Assembly (NCBI GenBank): GCA_021778935.1
Contig: JAJYBQ010000003.1
Coordinates: 1 to 45,199, forward strand
Direction of reading: 5' to 3'
Length of the DNA: 45,199 nt
Source of the DNA: Pseudomonadota bacterium
Lineage (GTDB): Bacteria > Pseudomonadota > Gammaproteobacteria > Burkholderiales > Burkholderiaceae
In this document: positions 1-10,341 of the stretch, piece by piece
Layout: every line of letters begins with the position of its first letter
How positions within the stretch are numbered: the stretch's first letter is position 1
Program-made: the position numbers and the translations under genes
The notes under the pieces: generated by a model
Database searches by the model: none
The model's input: the letters and a program-made list of their open reading frames with translations, nothing else
What the model was told of the DNA's origin: nothing

Positions 1-1
1 C

Positions 2-274
2 GACACCCAGGCATTCATCGAATGCCTGGGATCCGTCACCCTGGTGCAAGCGGGCAGTTCCCTGAAATTCTGCAAGGTGGCCGAAGGTTCGGCGGATCTC
101 TACCCCCGACTCGCGCCCACCTGCGAGTGGGACACCGCGGCGGCGCAAGCCGTTCTGGAGGGAGCCGGGGGCGTGGTCGTCGACCGGCGCGGAAGACCGC
201 TGCGATACGGCAAACCGGAGGTCTTGAACCCACCGTTCGTTGCCGCGCAGTCGACCGCAATCATCCCCGCATGA
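2..274 (+). CDS. cysQ: CysQ, 3'(2'),5'-bisphosphate nucleotidase, C-terminal part
   Basis: Only the last 90 residues are in the window; the gene enters from the left edge in frame 2. The visible part contains GSSLKFCKVAEG, ADLYPRL and EWDTAAAQAVLEGAGG, the conserved C-terminal block of the CysQ/inositol monophosphatase-like family, with the metal- and phosphate-binding WDTAA segment. CysQ hydrolyses 3'-phosphoadenosine 5'-phosphate (PAP) to AMP. PAP is the by-product of PAPS-dependent sulfotransferases and PAPS reduction. The stop codon overlaps the ATG of the downstream permease (ATGA at 271-274), so the two are probably translated together. A sulfotransferase gene 2 kb downstream gives this enzyme an obvious local source of PAP. 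Family identification is confident; the N-terminal half cannot be seen. Confidence 0.9.
   Translation, partial: DTQAFIECLGSVTLVQAGSSLKFCKVAEGSADLYPRLAPTCEWDTAAAQAVLEGAGGVVVDRRGRPLRYGKPEVLNPPFVAAQSTAIIPA
6..30. repeat. perfect 11-bp inverted repeat inside cysQ
   Basis: CCCAGGCATTC and its exact reverse complement GAATGCCTGGG are separated by three bases. The hairpin lies inside the coding sequence, so it may be only a codon coincidence. Confidence 0.5.
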
Positions 275-1050
275 TCCACGGCTCCTATGCATTCGCCGGC
301 GCCGCGACGGGCTTCGTCATCGGCCTGACCGGCGCCGGCGGCGGCGCCCTGATGACGCCGATCCTGCTGCTCGCCTTTGGCGTCGCGCCGACCACCGCCG
401 TCGCGACCGACCTCTGGTTTGCGGCAGTCACGAAGATGATCGGCGCACGAGTCCACCACGCCGGCGGAAACGTCGACTGGCAAGTGGTCCGGCGTCTTTG
501 GTGGGGCAGCCTCCCGGCCGCGATCGCCGTCGTCGCCATCGTCGGCGCGGGCATCGCCATCGCAAAGGTTCACTGGCTGACCCAGGCAATCGGCGGCGTG
601 GTGCTCGTCACCGCTGCGGGCATGCTGGCTTCGCCTCACCTGCTCGCGGCGGCCAGGAACCGGCGCATCGGCAACCCCGCCCGGTTCAAGGCGGCCCAAC
701 CCGGGTTGACGGTCGCATCCGGCGCCGCGTTGGGACTGGCCGTGGCGCTGACCTCGATCGGAGCGGGCGCACTGGGGAGCGTTCTGCTCCTGTATTTATA
801 TCCCCTACGCATGACGCCCCATCGCCTCGTCGCCACCGACCTCGTCCACGCCATCCCGCTCGCCGTGGTGGCCGGGATCGGCTATCTTTTTGCTGGAATG
901 GTCAACTGGAGCATGCTGTTCAGCCTGCTGCTGGGGTCCGTTCCCGCCGTCCTGGCCGGCAGCGCACTGGCCCGACGTGTTTCGGGAAACTGGATGCGCG
1001 TTGCGCTAGCCCTGACCCTGGCGGCAACCGGAATCGGGGTGCTGTCGTAG
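271..1050 (+). CDS. TauE/SafE family sulfite exporter-like permease
   Basis: 259 aa, very hydrophobic, with about eight predicted membrane segments. The N-terminal FAGAATGFVIGLTGAGGG followed by LMTPILLLAFGVAPTTAVATDL is the hallmark first repeat of the TauE/SafE (DUF81) family. A second, similar repeat begins near GAALGLAVALTSIGAGALGS. Members are inner-membrane carriers linked to export of sulfite, sulfoacetate or other small anions. The ATG at 271 overlaps the cysQ stop, and I prefer it to upstream in-frame starts because the upstream codons coincide with cysQ coding and give no family similarity. Coupling with cysQ suggests a role in sulfur metabolism, but the substrate cannot be read from the sequence. 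Confidence 0.88.
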   Translation: MIHGSYAFAGAATGFVIGLTGAGGGALMTPILLLAFGVAPTTAVATDLWFAAVTKMIGARVHHAGGNVDWQVVRRLWWGSLPAAIAVVAIVGAGIAIAKVHWLTQAIGGVVLVTAAGMLASPHLLAAARNRRIGNPARFKAAQPGLTVASGAALGLAVALTSIGAGALGSVLLLYLYPLRMTPHRLVATDLVHAIPLAVVAGIGYLFAGMVNWSMLFSLLLGSVPAVLAGSALARRVSGNWMRVALALTLAATGIGVLS

Positions 1051-1092
1051 CGAAGTCCGCGTCACTTTTCGATGCCGCGCCTTGGGCGGCGG

Positions 1093-2061
1093 TCAAAGCC
1101 GGATCAATGCACGCCCTTGCAGAAACAGGGTGTATGCACGCCACTTCCAGGTCGATCGCAAGGCCAGAGCACACGACGCGAAGCGCGCGGCCTCCGCGTA
1201 CTGCGACCGCTTCCGCGCGTCCATCGCCAGCCACCGGTAGCCGTTTCCGCCAAACCGCCTTGCATACGCCATCACCTCCGGCGTCGTGCAGCCGCGCAGC
1301 ACATGCTCCGCCACGCGGGTCGCACTCAACTGCTTTCCCCGCTCGTCGACTGCAGTGGAGACATTTCCGCCATGTGCGACCGAGCGGTCAGGAACGTTAT
1401 GCACGGCGACGGTCGCATGGCGATATCCAACCCCCGATGCCGCATCAAGGGCACGCAGAAAGAAATCGAGATCTTCCCAAAAGCGGGTCGCCTCCCAAAA
1501 TCCGCCAATACGCTCACACAAGGAGCGCCGCAGCACACAGGCATTGAGATGCGGGAAATTGTCCAACAGGCACGAAATCTTCGATAAGCGCGCAAACGCG
1601 TCCGCGCGCAGCGACACCGCGGGCAAACTCCGAACCATGTTCGGCAACCAGGTCGGGTACAGCAACGCCCCCAACCGCCGCGCCTCCTGGTTGGCAAAGA
1701 CCAAGTCAATCGAAGCTTCATCCACAAATGCCTGTACGGCAATTTCCAGGTGGCGCTCCTCGCACCAGTAATCATCATCGTCGCAAAACGCGATCAATTC
1801 CCCCCGCGCATGCCGCAGTCCGCAGTTGCGCACCCGCGCCGGTCCACTCCCTCGGACGTCACCATTCCCCGTGTGGAAGTACCGAAACTCTCCGCTGACT
1901 GCGCGCAGCGCCGCCTCGTTTTCGCGCGCGATATCCGGATCAGGACTGTCATCGACGACAACCACCTCGCGAAGCGCGTGCGTCTGGCGCCCGATGGCAG
2001 CCAGCGCAACGCGTAGCTCCCCGGGGCGATTCCGGGTCGGCACGATCACAGAAACGAACAC
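1093..2061 (-). CDS. glycosyltransferase family 2
   Basis: 322 aa, starting with a GTG preceded by an AAGGG-type ribosome binding site. The N-terminus FVSVIVPTRNRPGELRVAL and the following VVVVDDSPDP are the nucleotide-sugar binding start of GT-A fold family 2 enzymes. AFCDDDDYW near residue 95 supplies the DXD-like metal site. The C-terminal third has no membrane anchor, so the enzyme is probably cytoplasmic or peripheral. It is convergent with the permease gene (42 bp apart) and lies 94 bp downstream of a co-oriented sulfotransferase gene. The two may form a small unit that decorates the neighbouring polysaccharide. Donor and acceptor are unknown. Confidence 0.85.
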   Translation of the reverse strand: MFVSVIVPTRNRPGELRVALAAIGRQTHALREVVVVDDSPDPDIARENEAALRAVSGEFRYFHTGNGDVRGSGPARVRNCGLRHARGELIAFCDDDDYWCEERHLEIAVQAFVDEASIDLVFANQEARRLGALLYPTWLPNMVRSLPAVSLRADAFARLSKISCLLDNFPHLNACVLRRSLCERIGGFWEATRFWEDLDFFLRALDAASGVGYRHATVAVHNVPDRSVAHGGNVSTAVDERGKQLSATRVAEHVLRGCTTPEVMAYARRFGGNGYRWLAMDARKRSQYAEAARFASCALALRSTWKWRAYTLFLQGRALIRL

Positions 2062-2155
2062 GCCCCACCCTTTTCAGGCCATGTGGTACCTGCGCCGGGT
2101 GTCACATGCCGGCAACCGAACGCCGGCTGCCACGCGCCGGAAACGTTCCGCCGCA

Positions 2156-3088
2156 TCAGTGCCCCGCACCCGCGCGGGCTGGCGAACTCCCGGTCGACCC
2201 GCTCTCGGAAACACCGGTAGCACGCGCGAGACAGTCGAGATATCCGTAGCCATGGTCGACCAGAACCCGCTCGAACCGAGCACACATCTCCCGCGCCACT
2301 TCCGGATCCAGACCGGAATGCCTTTTCTGATGGTCGCGGGCGTGTTCCCGTTGTCCCACACGCTGCAAGACCGCATCGCGATCGTAAGGCATGTGTAACT
2401 GGTCTAGCAGCTGAAGCACACGCTGCTGATCGTTGAACCAGTTCGTTTCGAAACGATGGAATCGCACGCCGGGAAGCCGTCCCCTCCATTCCTGAGTACG
2501 CGCCTCGATCTCGAACCAGTACCACAGGCAGCGATAAAACGGATGGCGGAACTCCCCTTCGGCTTCGAGGAGATCTGCGATTCCGATCCGATTCGACGGC
2601 GCACGGTAATCTAACGCCCAGTAATCTCCCTTGGGCGTACCGGGGCACTCGTCCAAGCGAAAGAGTGAAGTTGCCACCTCGACCGGATCCCGAACCAGAT
2701 GAACCACTTCAAGCTTTCGGCTGAATTCCTTTGCCGCATATTCCACAAACGACTTGATAAACATGTGGTTCGACTCGACGTAATACCGATACGGAATCGC
2801 GGCGCGGCGAATATAAATAGATTTCACCCCGTAAAAATAGCGCTCGACCTGCGGCATGTCGCTGAACGTCGCCGCCCGCAGAAGATCCCCGTTCATGATC
2901 GGATAGGGCTCGTGCAGCGACAAACAGTCCGGAATCGCGGAAAAAAGTTTGGCGAGCGTCAGGGTGCCGCTACGCCCGGTGGTCGCCGTAAAAATGACTT
3001 TCTCCAGGTTCGCGGTTCGCAGCTGGTAGTACGCGCGCGCCAGCGAGGTGACGGCCGGGTTCCGTTTGACGAAGACGGGAATTTTCAT
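2156..3088 (-). CDS. sulfotransferase family protein (PAPS-dependent)
   Basis: 310 aa. ATTGRSGTLTLAKLF near residue 33 is the 5'-phosphosulfate-binding loop of sulfotransferases, and VHLVRDPVEVATSLF near residue 127 is the 3'-phosphate-binding strand and helix. Such enzymes transfer sulfate from PAPS to hydroxyl or amino groups of sugars or other acceptors and release PAP. I chose the ATG at 3088 because residues further upstream in the same frame are basic and unlike the family. A weak promoter-like AT-rich patch lies around 3136-3150. The gene sits beside a glycosyltransferase and heads away from the polysaccharide operon, suggesting a sulfated glycan. The acceptor is inferred, not shown. 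Confidence 0.82.
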   Translation of the reverse strand: MKIPVFVKRNPAVTSLARAYYQLRTANLEKVIFTATTGRSGTLTLAKLFSAIPDCLSLHEPYPIMNGDLLRAATFSDMPQVERYFYGVKSIYIRRAAIPYRYYVESNHMFIKSFVEYAAKEFSRKLEVVHLVRDPVEVATSLFRLDECPGTPKGDYWALDYRAPSNRIGIADLLEAEGEFRHPFYRCLWYWFEIEARTQEWRGRLPGVRFHRFETNWFNDQQRVLQLLDQLHMPYDRDAVLQRVGQREHARDHQKRHSGLDPEVAREMCARFERVLVDHGYGYLDCLARATGVSESGSTGSSPARAGAGH

Positions 3089-3446
3089 GTGCGTGACACT
3101 CGTTGCGGCAAGCAAAGCGCCAGAGGATACAACACGAATTTTTAATGCAAAATGAACCATCCACCGTGCCGGCGTACGATCTCGTATGCCGCCCCGAAAC
3201 CGTGCCCGACAAACCTGGCTACCCGACCGCTGGAACAGCAGGCCCGACCCTTCCCATTCGCCGGATTCCCGGGCATGCTTCGCGCCTTGATAGCGAGGAT
3301 CGTACCCCGGCGACATCCGCTATATTTCGCGGATTCCCGGAATTCTCGCGGTCAACTCCCGGCATAGGTTGCCTTGCTGGGGAGCGAGAATCCGTCCGAT
3401 CCTGCCATTTTTCAGCCTTTTCGCCACTTTGCTTGGAGAGCACACC
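3089..3446. other. 358-bp intergenic region between divergent genes
   Basis: No convincing gene lies here; open frames in it have no recognisable content. It separates the minus-strand sulfotransferase from the plus-strand polysaccharide operon and should hold both promoters. Candidates are weak: an AT-rich patch at 3136-3150 facing the sulfotransferase, and TATATT at 3321-3326 as a possible -10 for the operon without a good -35. No clear operator, riboswitch or JUMPstart-like element was seen. Confidence 0.5.
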
Positions 3447-4714
<1,268 letters not shown>

Positions 4715-4727
<13 letters not shown>

Positions 4728-5797
4728 CGTCCTCCCCGGAATCCGGCACGCCGATGGTGGCCGCGACCGCGGACATCGAAGCCTTCGTCTCGGGCCGGCG
4801 TCGGCGCTGGCTCGTCACCGGCGCCGCGGGCTTCATCGGCTCGCACTTGGTCGAAACGCTGCTGCGCCTCGATCAGGAGGTCGTCGGCCTGGACAACTTT
4901 GCAACCGGCCACCGCTCCAACCTGGACGACGTCCGCACTCGGGTCGGCGATGCGGCCTGGCGGCGCTTCCATTTCATCGAAGGCGACATCACCCGGCTGG
5001 AAACCTGCCGGCAGGCCTGCGACGGCGCGGCCATCGTGTTGCACCAGGCCGCGCTGGGGTCGGTCCCGCGTTCGCTGGAAGACCCGATCGCGACCCACAA
5101 TGCCAACGTGACCGGCTTCCTGCACATGCTGGTGGCGGCGCGCGACGCCGGCTGCGGGCGCTTCGTCTATGCGGCCTCGAGTTCGACCTACGGCGATCAT
5201 CCCGGCCTGCCCAAGGTCGAGGAGACCATCGGCCGGCCGCTGTCGCCCTATGCCGCGACCAAGTTCTTCGACGAGATCTACGCCGACGTATTCGGCCGAT
5301 GCTATGGCATGCCGACGATCGGATTGCGGTACTTCAACGTCTACGGCGCACGCCAGGACCCCAACGGCCCCTATGCCGCCGTGATTCCGCGCTGGGCGGC
5401 AGCGATGCTGCGCAACGAGTCCTGCCGGATCAACGGCGACGGCGAAACCTCGCGCGATTTCTGCTACGTCGCCGACGCGGTGCAGGCAAACCTGCGTGCC
5501 GGTCTCGTGGAAAACCCCGACGCCGTCGGGCAGGTCTACAACGTCGCGGTCGGCGCGCGGACCAGCCTCACCCAACTCCACGCTCTGCTGGCCGAAGCGC
5601 TGCGCGAACGCCGGCCGGAACTCGCCGATGTGCCGCCGGAGTACGCACCATTCCGAGCCGGTGATGTGCGCCATTCCGAGGCGAACATCGGCAAGGCGCA
5701 GCGCCTGCTCGGGTACCGACCGAAATTCGTGGTTCGCACCGGGTTGCGGGACGCGGCGCCTTGGTACATCCATGCTTCCCGGCACCACAACCCATAA
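4715..5797 (+). CDS. wbpP: UDP-GlcNAc(A) 4-epimerase, WbpP/TviC type
   Basis: 360 aa short-chain dehydrogenase/reductase. [17 protein letters not shown] (residues 34-50) binds NAD, and [16 protein letters not shown] with YAATK (Y179, K183) forms the catalytic triad. [34 protein letters not shown] and [14 protein letters not shown] match WbpP/TviC closely and are distinct from GalE. These enzymes interconvert UDP-GlcNAc/GalNAc and preferably the uronates UDP-GlcNAcA and UDP-GalNAcA. The ATG at 4715 is preceded by GGGGG about 8 bases upstream and lies inside the end of the dehydrogenase gene. A second ATG at 4754 would give a slightly shorter protein. With its upstream partner it completes UDP-GalNAcA synthesis. 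Confidence 0.93.
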
Positions 5798-5817
5798 GCG
5801 ACCTGGATCATAGTGCC

Positions 5818-7353
5818 ATGCAGGAGAATGGCGAACCGCGGAAGACGCTTGCCGTTCAGGCTTCGCACTATTCCGCCGGGAATTTCCTGTCTCTTCTTGC
5901 GGGGTTCGTGACCTTTCCGCTGCTCACGCGCACCCTCACCGTGGCGGACTATGGCCTCCTGAGCTTCGTTTCGCTGGTGCTGTCGCTATTGGTTGGGATC
6001 GGCAAGATCGGTCTGCAGCAATCCATCGTCCGATTTTTCAACGAAGTACGCATGGGGAAGCGACCGGAAACGACCGAGGGCTACTATGGAACCGTGATTC
6101 CCAGCCTGCTCGCGGCGGGGCTGGCTTTCTCCGCGATCTGGATCCTGGTCACCGAGTTCACCCCGGCCCACTGGTGGTCCAACCCGAATGTCCACTTCCT
6201 GCTCCTGCTCACGACGCCGCTGATCCTGGTCAGGATCTTTGAGAGCGCCTTCACCAACATACTGCGTGCGCAGGAACGCAGCCGGGACCTCAACATTTAC
6301 AACGTGGCGAAGCGTTACGCATCGCTCGCCGCGGTGGTGGTCACGGTTCTGTATATCGCGCGTACCGCAGCCGGATTCTTCAGCGCGACGATCACCGCCG
6401 AAGTAATTTCGCTTTCCGCCCTAGTGACCTGGTTCCTGCGGCGGCAACCCGTTCGCCTCCAAAAATTTTCGCCGAGCCTGTTCCGCGCCATGCTTGCCTT
6501 CGGCCTGCCGATGGTCGTCACGGAGGTCTCCTGGGTTATTTTTGCGTCCGGCGATCGCTACGTCATCCAGATCCTGCTCGGCGCAGGAGCCGTCGGCGTC
6601 TATTCCGCGGCGTACAACATCTGTGATTACGTGCAGACCAGCATCCTCGCGGCACTGATCTCGGCGATGCAACCGATCTTCATACGGATCTACGAAGAGA
6701 GCGGCGCCCCCCAGGCGGTCGCATTTCTACGAACGTTCGTCCACAGCTACTTCCTCATCGCCGCGCCGATCGTCGCCGGGTTCTCGGCGATCTGCGAGCC
6801 GCTGCTCACCACCCTCGCCTCGGACAAATACCGCGCCGGCGCCGCCCTGATCCCGTGGATCATCGGCGGAATGGTGTTCGCGGGCGTCTCGATCATCGGC
6901 GGGTCAGGGCTCTACACGCACAAGCGGTCGTCGGTGACGATGACCCTCATTCTGATCAGCGCGGTGGTCAACATCGCGCTCAACCTCTTCCTCGTTCCCC
7001 GCTATGGGATTCTCGGCTCCGCGATCGCAACGCTGCTGAGCTACATGCTGCTTGCCACCCTGATGTACTGGACCGGGCGGAGATATCTTGCCGTCCCCAT
7101 GCCATGGTTGGCGATCGGACGATCGGCCCTGCTGGCAGCGATCATGTATCTCGTGATCACTCGCATCGGCGCGGTCAACGCCATCGTGACCATCGGACTG
7201 CGCGTCGGAGCCGGCGTTCTGCTTTATGGCACGCTTGTTTACTTTTTCGATCGCCTTGCACGCGACTGGATTCGCCGACACGCACGCATATTGCGACAAC
7301 GATTCCGCGCCTCCGCGGATGAGGCATCCAGACCGGGAGCGCCCCTTCCATGA
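5818..7353 (+). CDS. Wzx-like polysaccharide flippase
   Basis: 511 aa, with roughly 12-14 hydrophobic segments and the MATE/MVF-type N-terminus ASHYSAGNFLSLLAGFVTFPLLTRTLTVADYG, typical of Wzx/RfbX polysaccharide transporters. These move undecaprenyl-diphosphate-linked repeat units across the inner membrane. The C-terminal end is basic and cytoplasmic. The ATG at 5818 follows the wbpP stop by 20 bp; the upstream ribosome binding site is poor. Its stop codon overlaps the start of the next gene (ATGA at 7350-7353). Together with the putative polymerase/ligase at 17688-19034 it points to a Wzx/Wzy-dependent pathway. Confidence 0.87.
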   Translation: MQENGEPRKTLAVQASHYSAGNFLSLLAGFVTFPLLTRTLTVADYGLLSFVSLVLSLLVGIGKIGLQQSIVRFFNEVRMGKRPETTEGYYGTVIPSLLAAGLAFSAIWILVTEFTPAHWWSNPNVHFLLLLTTPLILVRIFESAFTNILRAQERSRDLNIYNVAKRYASLAAVVVTVLYIARTAAGFFSATITAEVISLSALVTWFLRRQPVRLQKFSPSLFRAMLAFGLPMVVTEVSWVIFASGDRYVIQILLGAGAVGVYSAAYNICDYVQTSILAALISAMQPIFIRIYEESGAPQAVAFLRTFVHSYFLIAAPIVAGFSAICEPLLTTLASDKYRAGAALIPWIIGGMVFAGVSIIGGSGLYTHKRSSVTMTLILISAVVNIALNLFLVPRYGILGSAIATLLSYMLLATLMYWTGRRYLAVPMPWLAIGRSALLAAIMYLVITRIGAVNAIVTIGLRVGAGVLLYGTLVYFFDRLARDWIRRHARILRQRFRASADEASRPGAPLP

Positions 7354-8345
7354 CCGGAACTTCTTTGCCCTTGCAACGCGTAAAGATATTGACCAAGGCC
7401 ACCCTGACGAGCCGGGTCGGCTGGTACTGCCTATCGTCGATCCGGGCTGGCAACGTCGCGGTACTCATGTACCACCGGATCCATCGGTCTGGGACCCCCT
7501 TTTCCGGGGTGGATCCCGATCGATTCCGCGAGCAGATGCGCTGGCTGTCGCGCCAGTGTCGGCCGATCGCCATCGACGAACTTGCCGATGCTGCGCGAAT
7601 TCCCTCGCGACACAATCCGGCCATACTTGTCACCTTCGACGACGGCTTCCGGGACTACCACGACCACGCCTACCCCATCCTCGAAGAACTGCGCATTCCC
7701 GCCGTCGTATTCGTCGCGACGGCGTTCCTCGATCACGGCGGTGCGATCTGGACCGATGTCGTCCAGTTCGCCCTGGCGACCACCCGCGAGCGGCGCATCG
7801 CTCCGCCCTGGAACCGCGCGATCGTCCACGAACTGGATTCGCCGGAAGCCCGCGAGCGGGCCGCGCAAGCCTGCAAGACATTCCTGAAGGGCATCCCCGA
7901 CGTCGAGCGGCGCAGCGCAGTCTCCGCGCTCCTGGGGGAACTGGGCGTGGACGAAGCCGCCATCGAAGCGACGTACGGCCGCCAGATGCTGACCTGGGAT
8001 GAGGTCCGCGCCACGCGGGAGTTCACGACCTACGGCGGGCACAGCCACACCCACCCGATCCTTTCGCAACTCGACGACGACGGGATCGAATACGAAATCG
8101 CCACCTGCCAGCGCCGCCTCACCGAAGAACTTGGCGCACCGGCTCGCCACTTCGCGTACCCCAACGGCCGCAGCGTGGATTTCGATGCCCGGGTCCAGGC
8201 CGCCCTGCGCCGGCACGGATTCGAGTCGGCATTTTCCACCAACGATGGCCGGGTGACCGCGGACGTCGACTGGATGGCGATCCCGCGCAAGGCGGCGGGC
8301 GGCAGCACCCTGGCCGATTTCGCGTTTTCGGTGGGGTTCCAGTGA
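7350..8345 (+). CDS. polysaccharide deacetylase (NodB domain) 1
   Basis: 331 aa with a NodB/CE4 domain. The metal-site aspartates are in VTFDDGFRDYHDHAYPIL (D97, D98), the metal histidines in GGHSHTHPIL (H231, H235), and the arginine/proline region appears as FAYPNGRSVDF. All catalytic motifs look intact. CE4 enzymes remove N- or O-acetyl groups from polysaccharides or their lipid-linked precursors. There is no clear cleavable signal peptide, so the enzyme may act on cytoplasmic intermediates or be anchored by its N-terminal basic/hydrophobic region. It overlaps both neighbours by 4 bp, so expression is tightly coupled to the flippase and the second deacetylase. Confidence 0.87.
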   Translation: MTGTSLPLQRVKILTKATLTSRVGWYCLSSIRAGNVAVLMYHRIHRSGTPFSGVDPDRFREQMRWLSRQCRPIAIDELADAARIPSRHNPAILVTFDDGFRDYHDHAYPILEELRIPAVVFVATAFLDHGGAIWTDVVQFALATTRERRIAPPWNRAIVHELDSPEARERAAQACKTFLKGIPDVERRSAVSALLGELGVDEAAIEATYGRQMLTWDEVRATREFTTYGGHSHTHPILSQLDDDGIEYEIATCQRRLTEELGAPARHFAYPNGRSVDFDARVQAALRRHGFESAFSTNDGRVTADVDWMAIPRKAAGGSTLADFAFSVGFQ

Positions 8346-9157
8346 GTCTCCCTCCGACATCCCCGCCCCGCGCCGCCATGACCGCGGTGCTCATGTACCA
8401 CGCGGTGGCCGACGATGTGCAATCGACGCAGGGTGCCGATCCGCATTACACGGTCCCCCGGACCGGGTTTCTGGCCCAACTCGACATGATCCGGGACCAG
8501 GGTCTGCGGGCCGCAAGCTGCGCGTCGATCCTCGCCGGCGGCGATTCGGCGCGAGCGACGGTCGCCCTCACCTTCGACGACGGCCACGAAAGCAACTTCG
8601 CCGCGGCCGAGGCCATCGTCGAGCGCGGCATGGGCGCCGACCTGTTCGTCAACCCCGGCCTGGTTGGCGGTGCAGGACTGCTCCCCTGGAGCGCACTGCG
8701 CGAACTGACGGACGCGGGGATCTCCATCCAGTCCCACGGCATGACCCACCGCTATCTCGATGACCTCGACGATGCGGAGGTGGAACGCGAACTGCGTGCC
8801 TCCCACGCCGAGATCGCCGACCGGATCGGCGTTCCCCCGACGCTGTTCGCGCCGCCGGGAGGACGCTTCCGCAACGGGTTCCTGCAGCAAGCCCGGAACG
8901 CCGGATACCGCGCCGTATGCAGTTCCCGGCCGGGCGTCTGGCGCACGGACCGCGACACGGCGGAAATTCCCCGGCTTGCCATGCTGGCCGGAACCGGCGA
9001 TGCGCAATTCCGGCGCTGGTTGGCATGTGAGCCGCGCGAAGTACGCAGGCAGCGAATTCGCTACGACCTGCTGCGCCTGGCCAAGCGCAGCCTCGGCAAC
9101 CGCGGCTACGAACGCCTGCGCAGTGCGCTGCTGGGCGCCGCCGGAAACGAATCATGA
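8342..9157 (+). CDS. polysaccharide deacetylase (NodB domain) 2
   Basis: 271 aa, starting at a GTG that overlaps the stop of the preceding deacetylase; an in-frame ATG at 8378 is the alternative. CE4 motifs are present: LTFDDGHESNF (D79, D80), QSHGMTHRYL (H132, H136) and LFAPPGGRF. It is clearly a paralogue of its neighbour but divergent, so the two probably act on different sugars or positions. The C-terminus is basic. No signal peptide is evident. Two consecutive deacetylases in one operon suggest that a sizeable share of N-acetyl groups, or added O-acetyl groups, is removed from the product. Confidence 0.86.
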   Translation: MSLPPTSPPRAAMTAVLMYHAVADDVQSTQGADPHYTVPRTGFLAQLDMIRDQGLRAASCASILAGGDSARATVALTFDDGHESNFAAAEAIVERGMGADLFVNPGLVGGAGLLPWSALRELTDAGISIQSHGMTHRYLDDLDDAEVERELRASHAEIADRIGVPPTLFAPPGGRFRNGFLQQARNAGYRAVCSSRPGVWRTDRDTAEIPRLAMLAGTGDAQFRRWLACEPREVRRQRIRYDLLRLAKRSLGNRGYERLRSALLGAAGNES

Positions 9158-10341
9158 TGGGAGCCGTGCAACACACGCTGCCGTTTGTCTTCTGGGCGGC
9201 CTCCGCGCTCGTCGCCTACACGTACGCCGGCTACCCGCTGTTGCTCGCGCTCTGGGCGCGCATGGTTCCCCGCCCCGTGCGCCGGGCTGCGATCACGCCC
9301 AAAGTCGCAGTCATCGTCGTTGCGCATAACGAAGAACACCGGATCGCCGCCAAGATCGAGACCATCCTTGCCCAGGACTACCCGGCGGCAGCGCTACGCG
9401 TCCTCATTGCCTCCGACGGTTCGACCGACGGCACCCTGGCACGGATCGAACCGTGGCGCGGCGACCGGGTCGAGGCGATCGGCTGGCCGGATCGCCGCGG
9501 CAAGGCCGCGTGCCTCAACGACGCGGTTGCCGCGTGCCACGAAGAGATCGTCGTCTTCATGGACGCCCGCCAGCGCCTCCACCCGGGAGCGGTGCGCGCG
9601 CTGGTGGAAAATTTCGGCGACGAACGCGTAGGCGCGGTCAGCGGCGAACTGGTCTTCGAAACCGAGGATGCGACGGCCTTCGGCGAAGGGGTCGACGCCT
9701 ACTGGCGCTATGAGAAGACGATTCGCCTGCGCGAGTGCCTTGTCGATTCCACGGTCGGCGCAACCGGCGCACTCTATGCCATACGCCGGAACTTGTACCG
9801 GCCGATTCCCGGCAACACGGTGCTCGACGACGTCCTCATTCCGATGAATATCGTGCTCCAGGGCTACCGCGTGGCCTTCGAACCGCTCGCCGTCGCCTAC
9901 GACCGTCCGGCGCGCGACGCGGCCCAGGAACGACTCCGCAAGGTTCGCACCTTGGCCGGGAATTTCCAGTTGTTCGCGACGCGCCCCGCTCTACTGCTGC
10001 CCTGGCGCAACCGGATCGCGTTCCAGTTCTGGTCGCACAAGGTGCTGCGCCTCGCCTGCCCCTGGGCCATGGCCGCCGCTCTGACGGCCGACGCCGCCCT
10101 CGCGCCCCGATCGACCCTGTACACTGCGGCGCTTGCCGTACAGCTTGCATTCTGGGGCGCAGCCCTCGCGGGCGCGCTGTTCCCCTCGGCGCGGTCGCTG
10201 CGCCCGGTGCGGATCGCACACGCGTTTCTTTCGTTGAACTGGTTTGCCGTGCTGGGCCTGATCGAATTCCTCACCAACCGCGAAGCGCACCTGTGGCGTA
10301 CTCGCGCCGCGGCTTCGGATCCGGGGCAACCATGCGCGTGA
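9154..10341 (+). CDS. membrane-anchored glycosyltransferase family 2
   Basis: 395 aa. An N-terminal membrane segment (about residues 8-30) precedes a GT2 domain: VAVIVVAHNEEHRI (residues 50-63), VLIASDGSTDGT and VVFMDARQRL with the DXD-like site. A QXXRW-like region occurs as ERLRKVRTLAGNFQLF. Two or three C-terminal membrane segments follow (near residues 300-370). This architecture is that of processive or cellulose-synthase-like GT2 enzymes acting at the inner membrane. The start overlaps the preceding stop (ATGA), and the end overlaps the next start by 10 bp. Sugar specificity cannot be derived. Confidence 0.86.
   Translation: MMGAVQHTLPFVFWAASALVAYTYAGYPLLLALWARMVPRPVRRAAITPKVAVIVVAHNEEHRIAAKIETILAQDYPAAALRVLIASDGSTDGTLARIEPWRGDRVEAIGWPDRRGKAACLNDAVAACHEEIVVFMDARQRLHPGAVRALVENFGDERVGAVSGELVFETEDATAFGEGVDAYWRYEKTIRLRECLVDSTVGATGALYAIRRNLYRPIPGNTVLDDVLIPMNIVLQGYRVAFEPLAVAYDRPARDAAQERLRKVRTLAGNFQLFATRPALLLPWRNRIAFQFWSHKVLRLACPWAMAAALTADAALAPRSTLYTAALAVQLAFWGAALAGALFPSARSLRPVRIAHAFLSLNWFAVLGLIEFLTNREAHLWRTRAAASDPGQPCA

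Noticed and set aside
22..270. Longer N-terminus for the TauE/SafE permease
   Set aside because: These codons overlap cysQ in another frame and give an Arg-rich sequence unlike the family; the ATGA overlap at 271 is the natural start.
3358..3375. Sigma54-like GG...GC pair upstream of the polysaccharide operon
   Set aside because: The spacing between GG and GC is 8 instead of 10 bases and flanking bases do not match the consensus.
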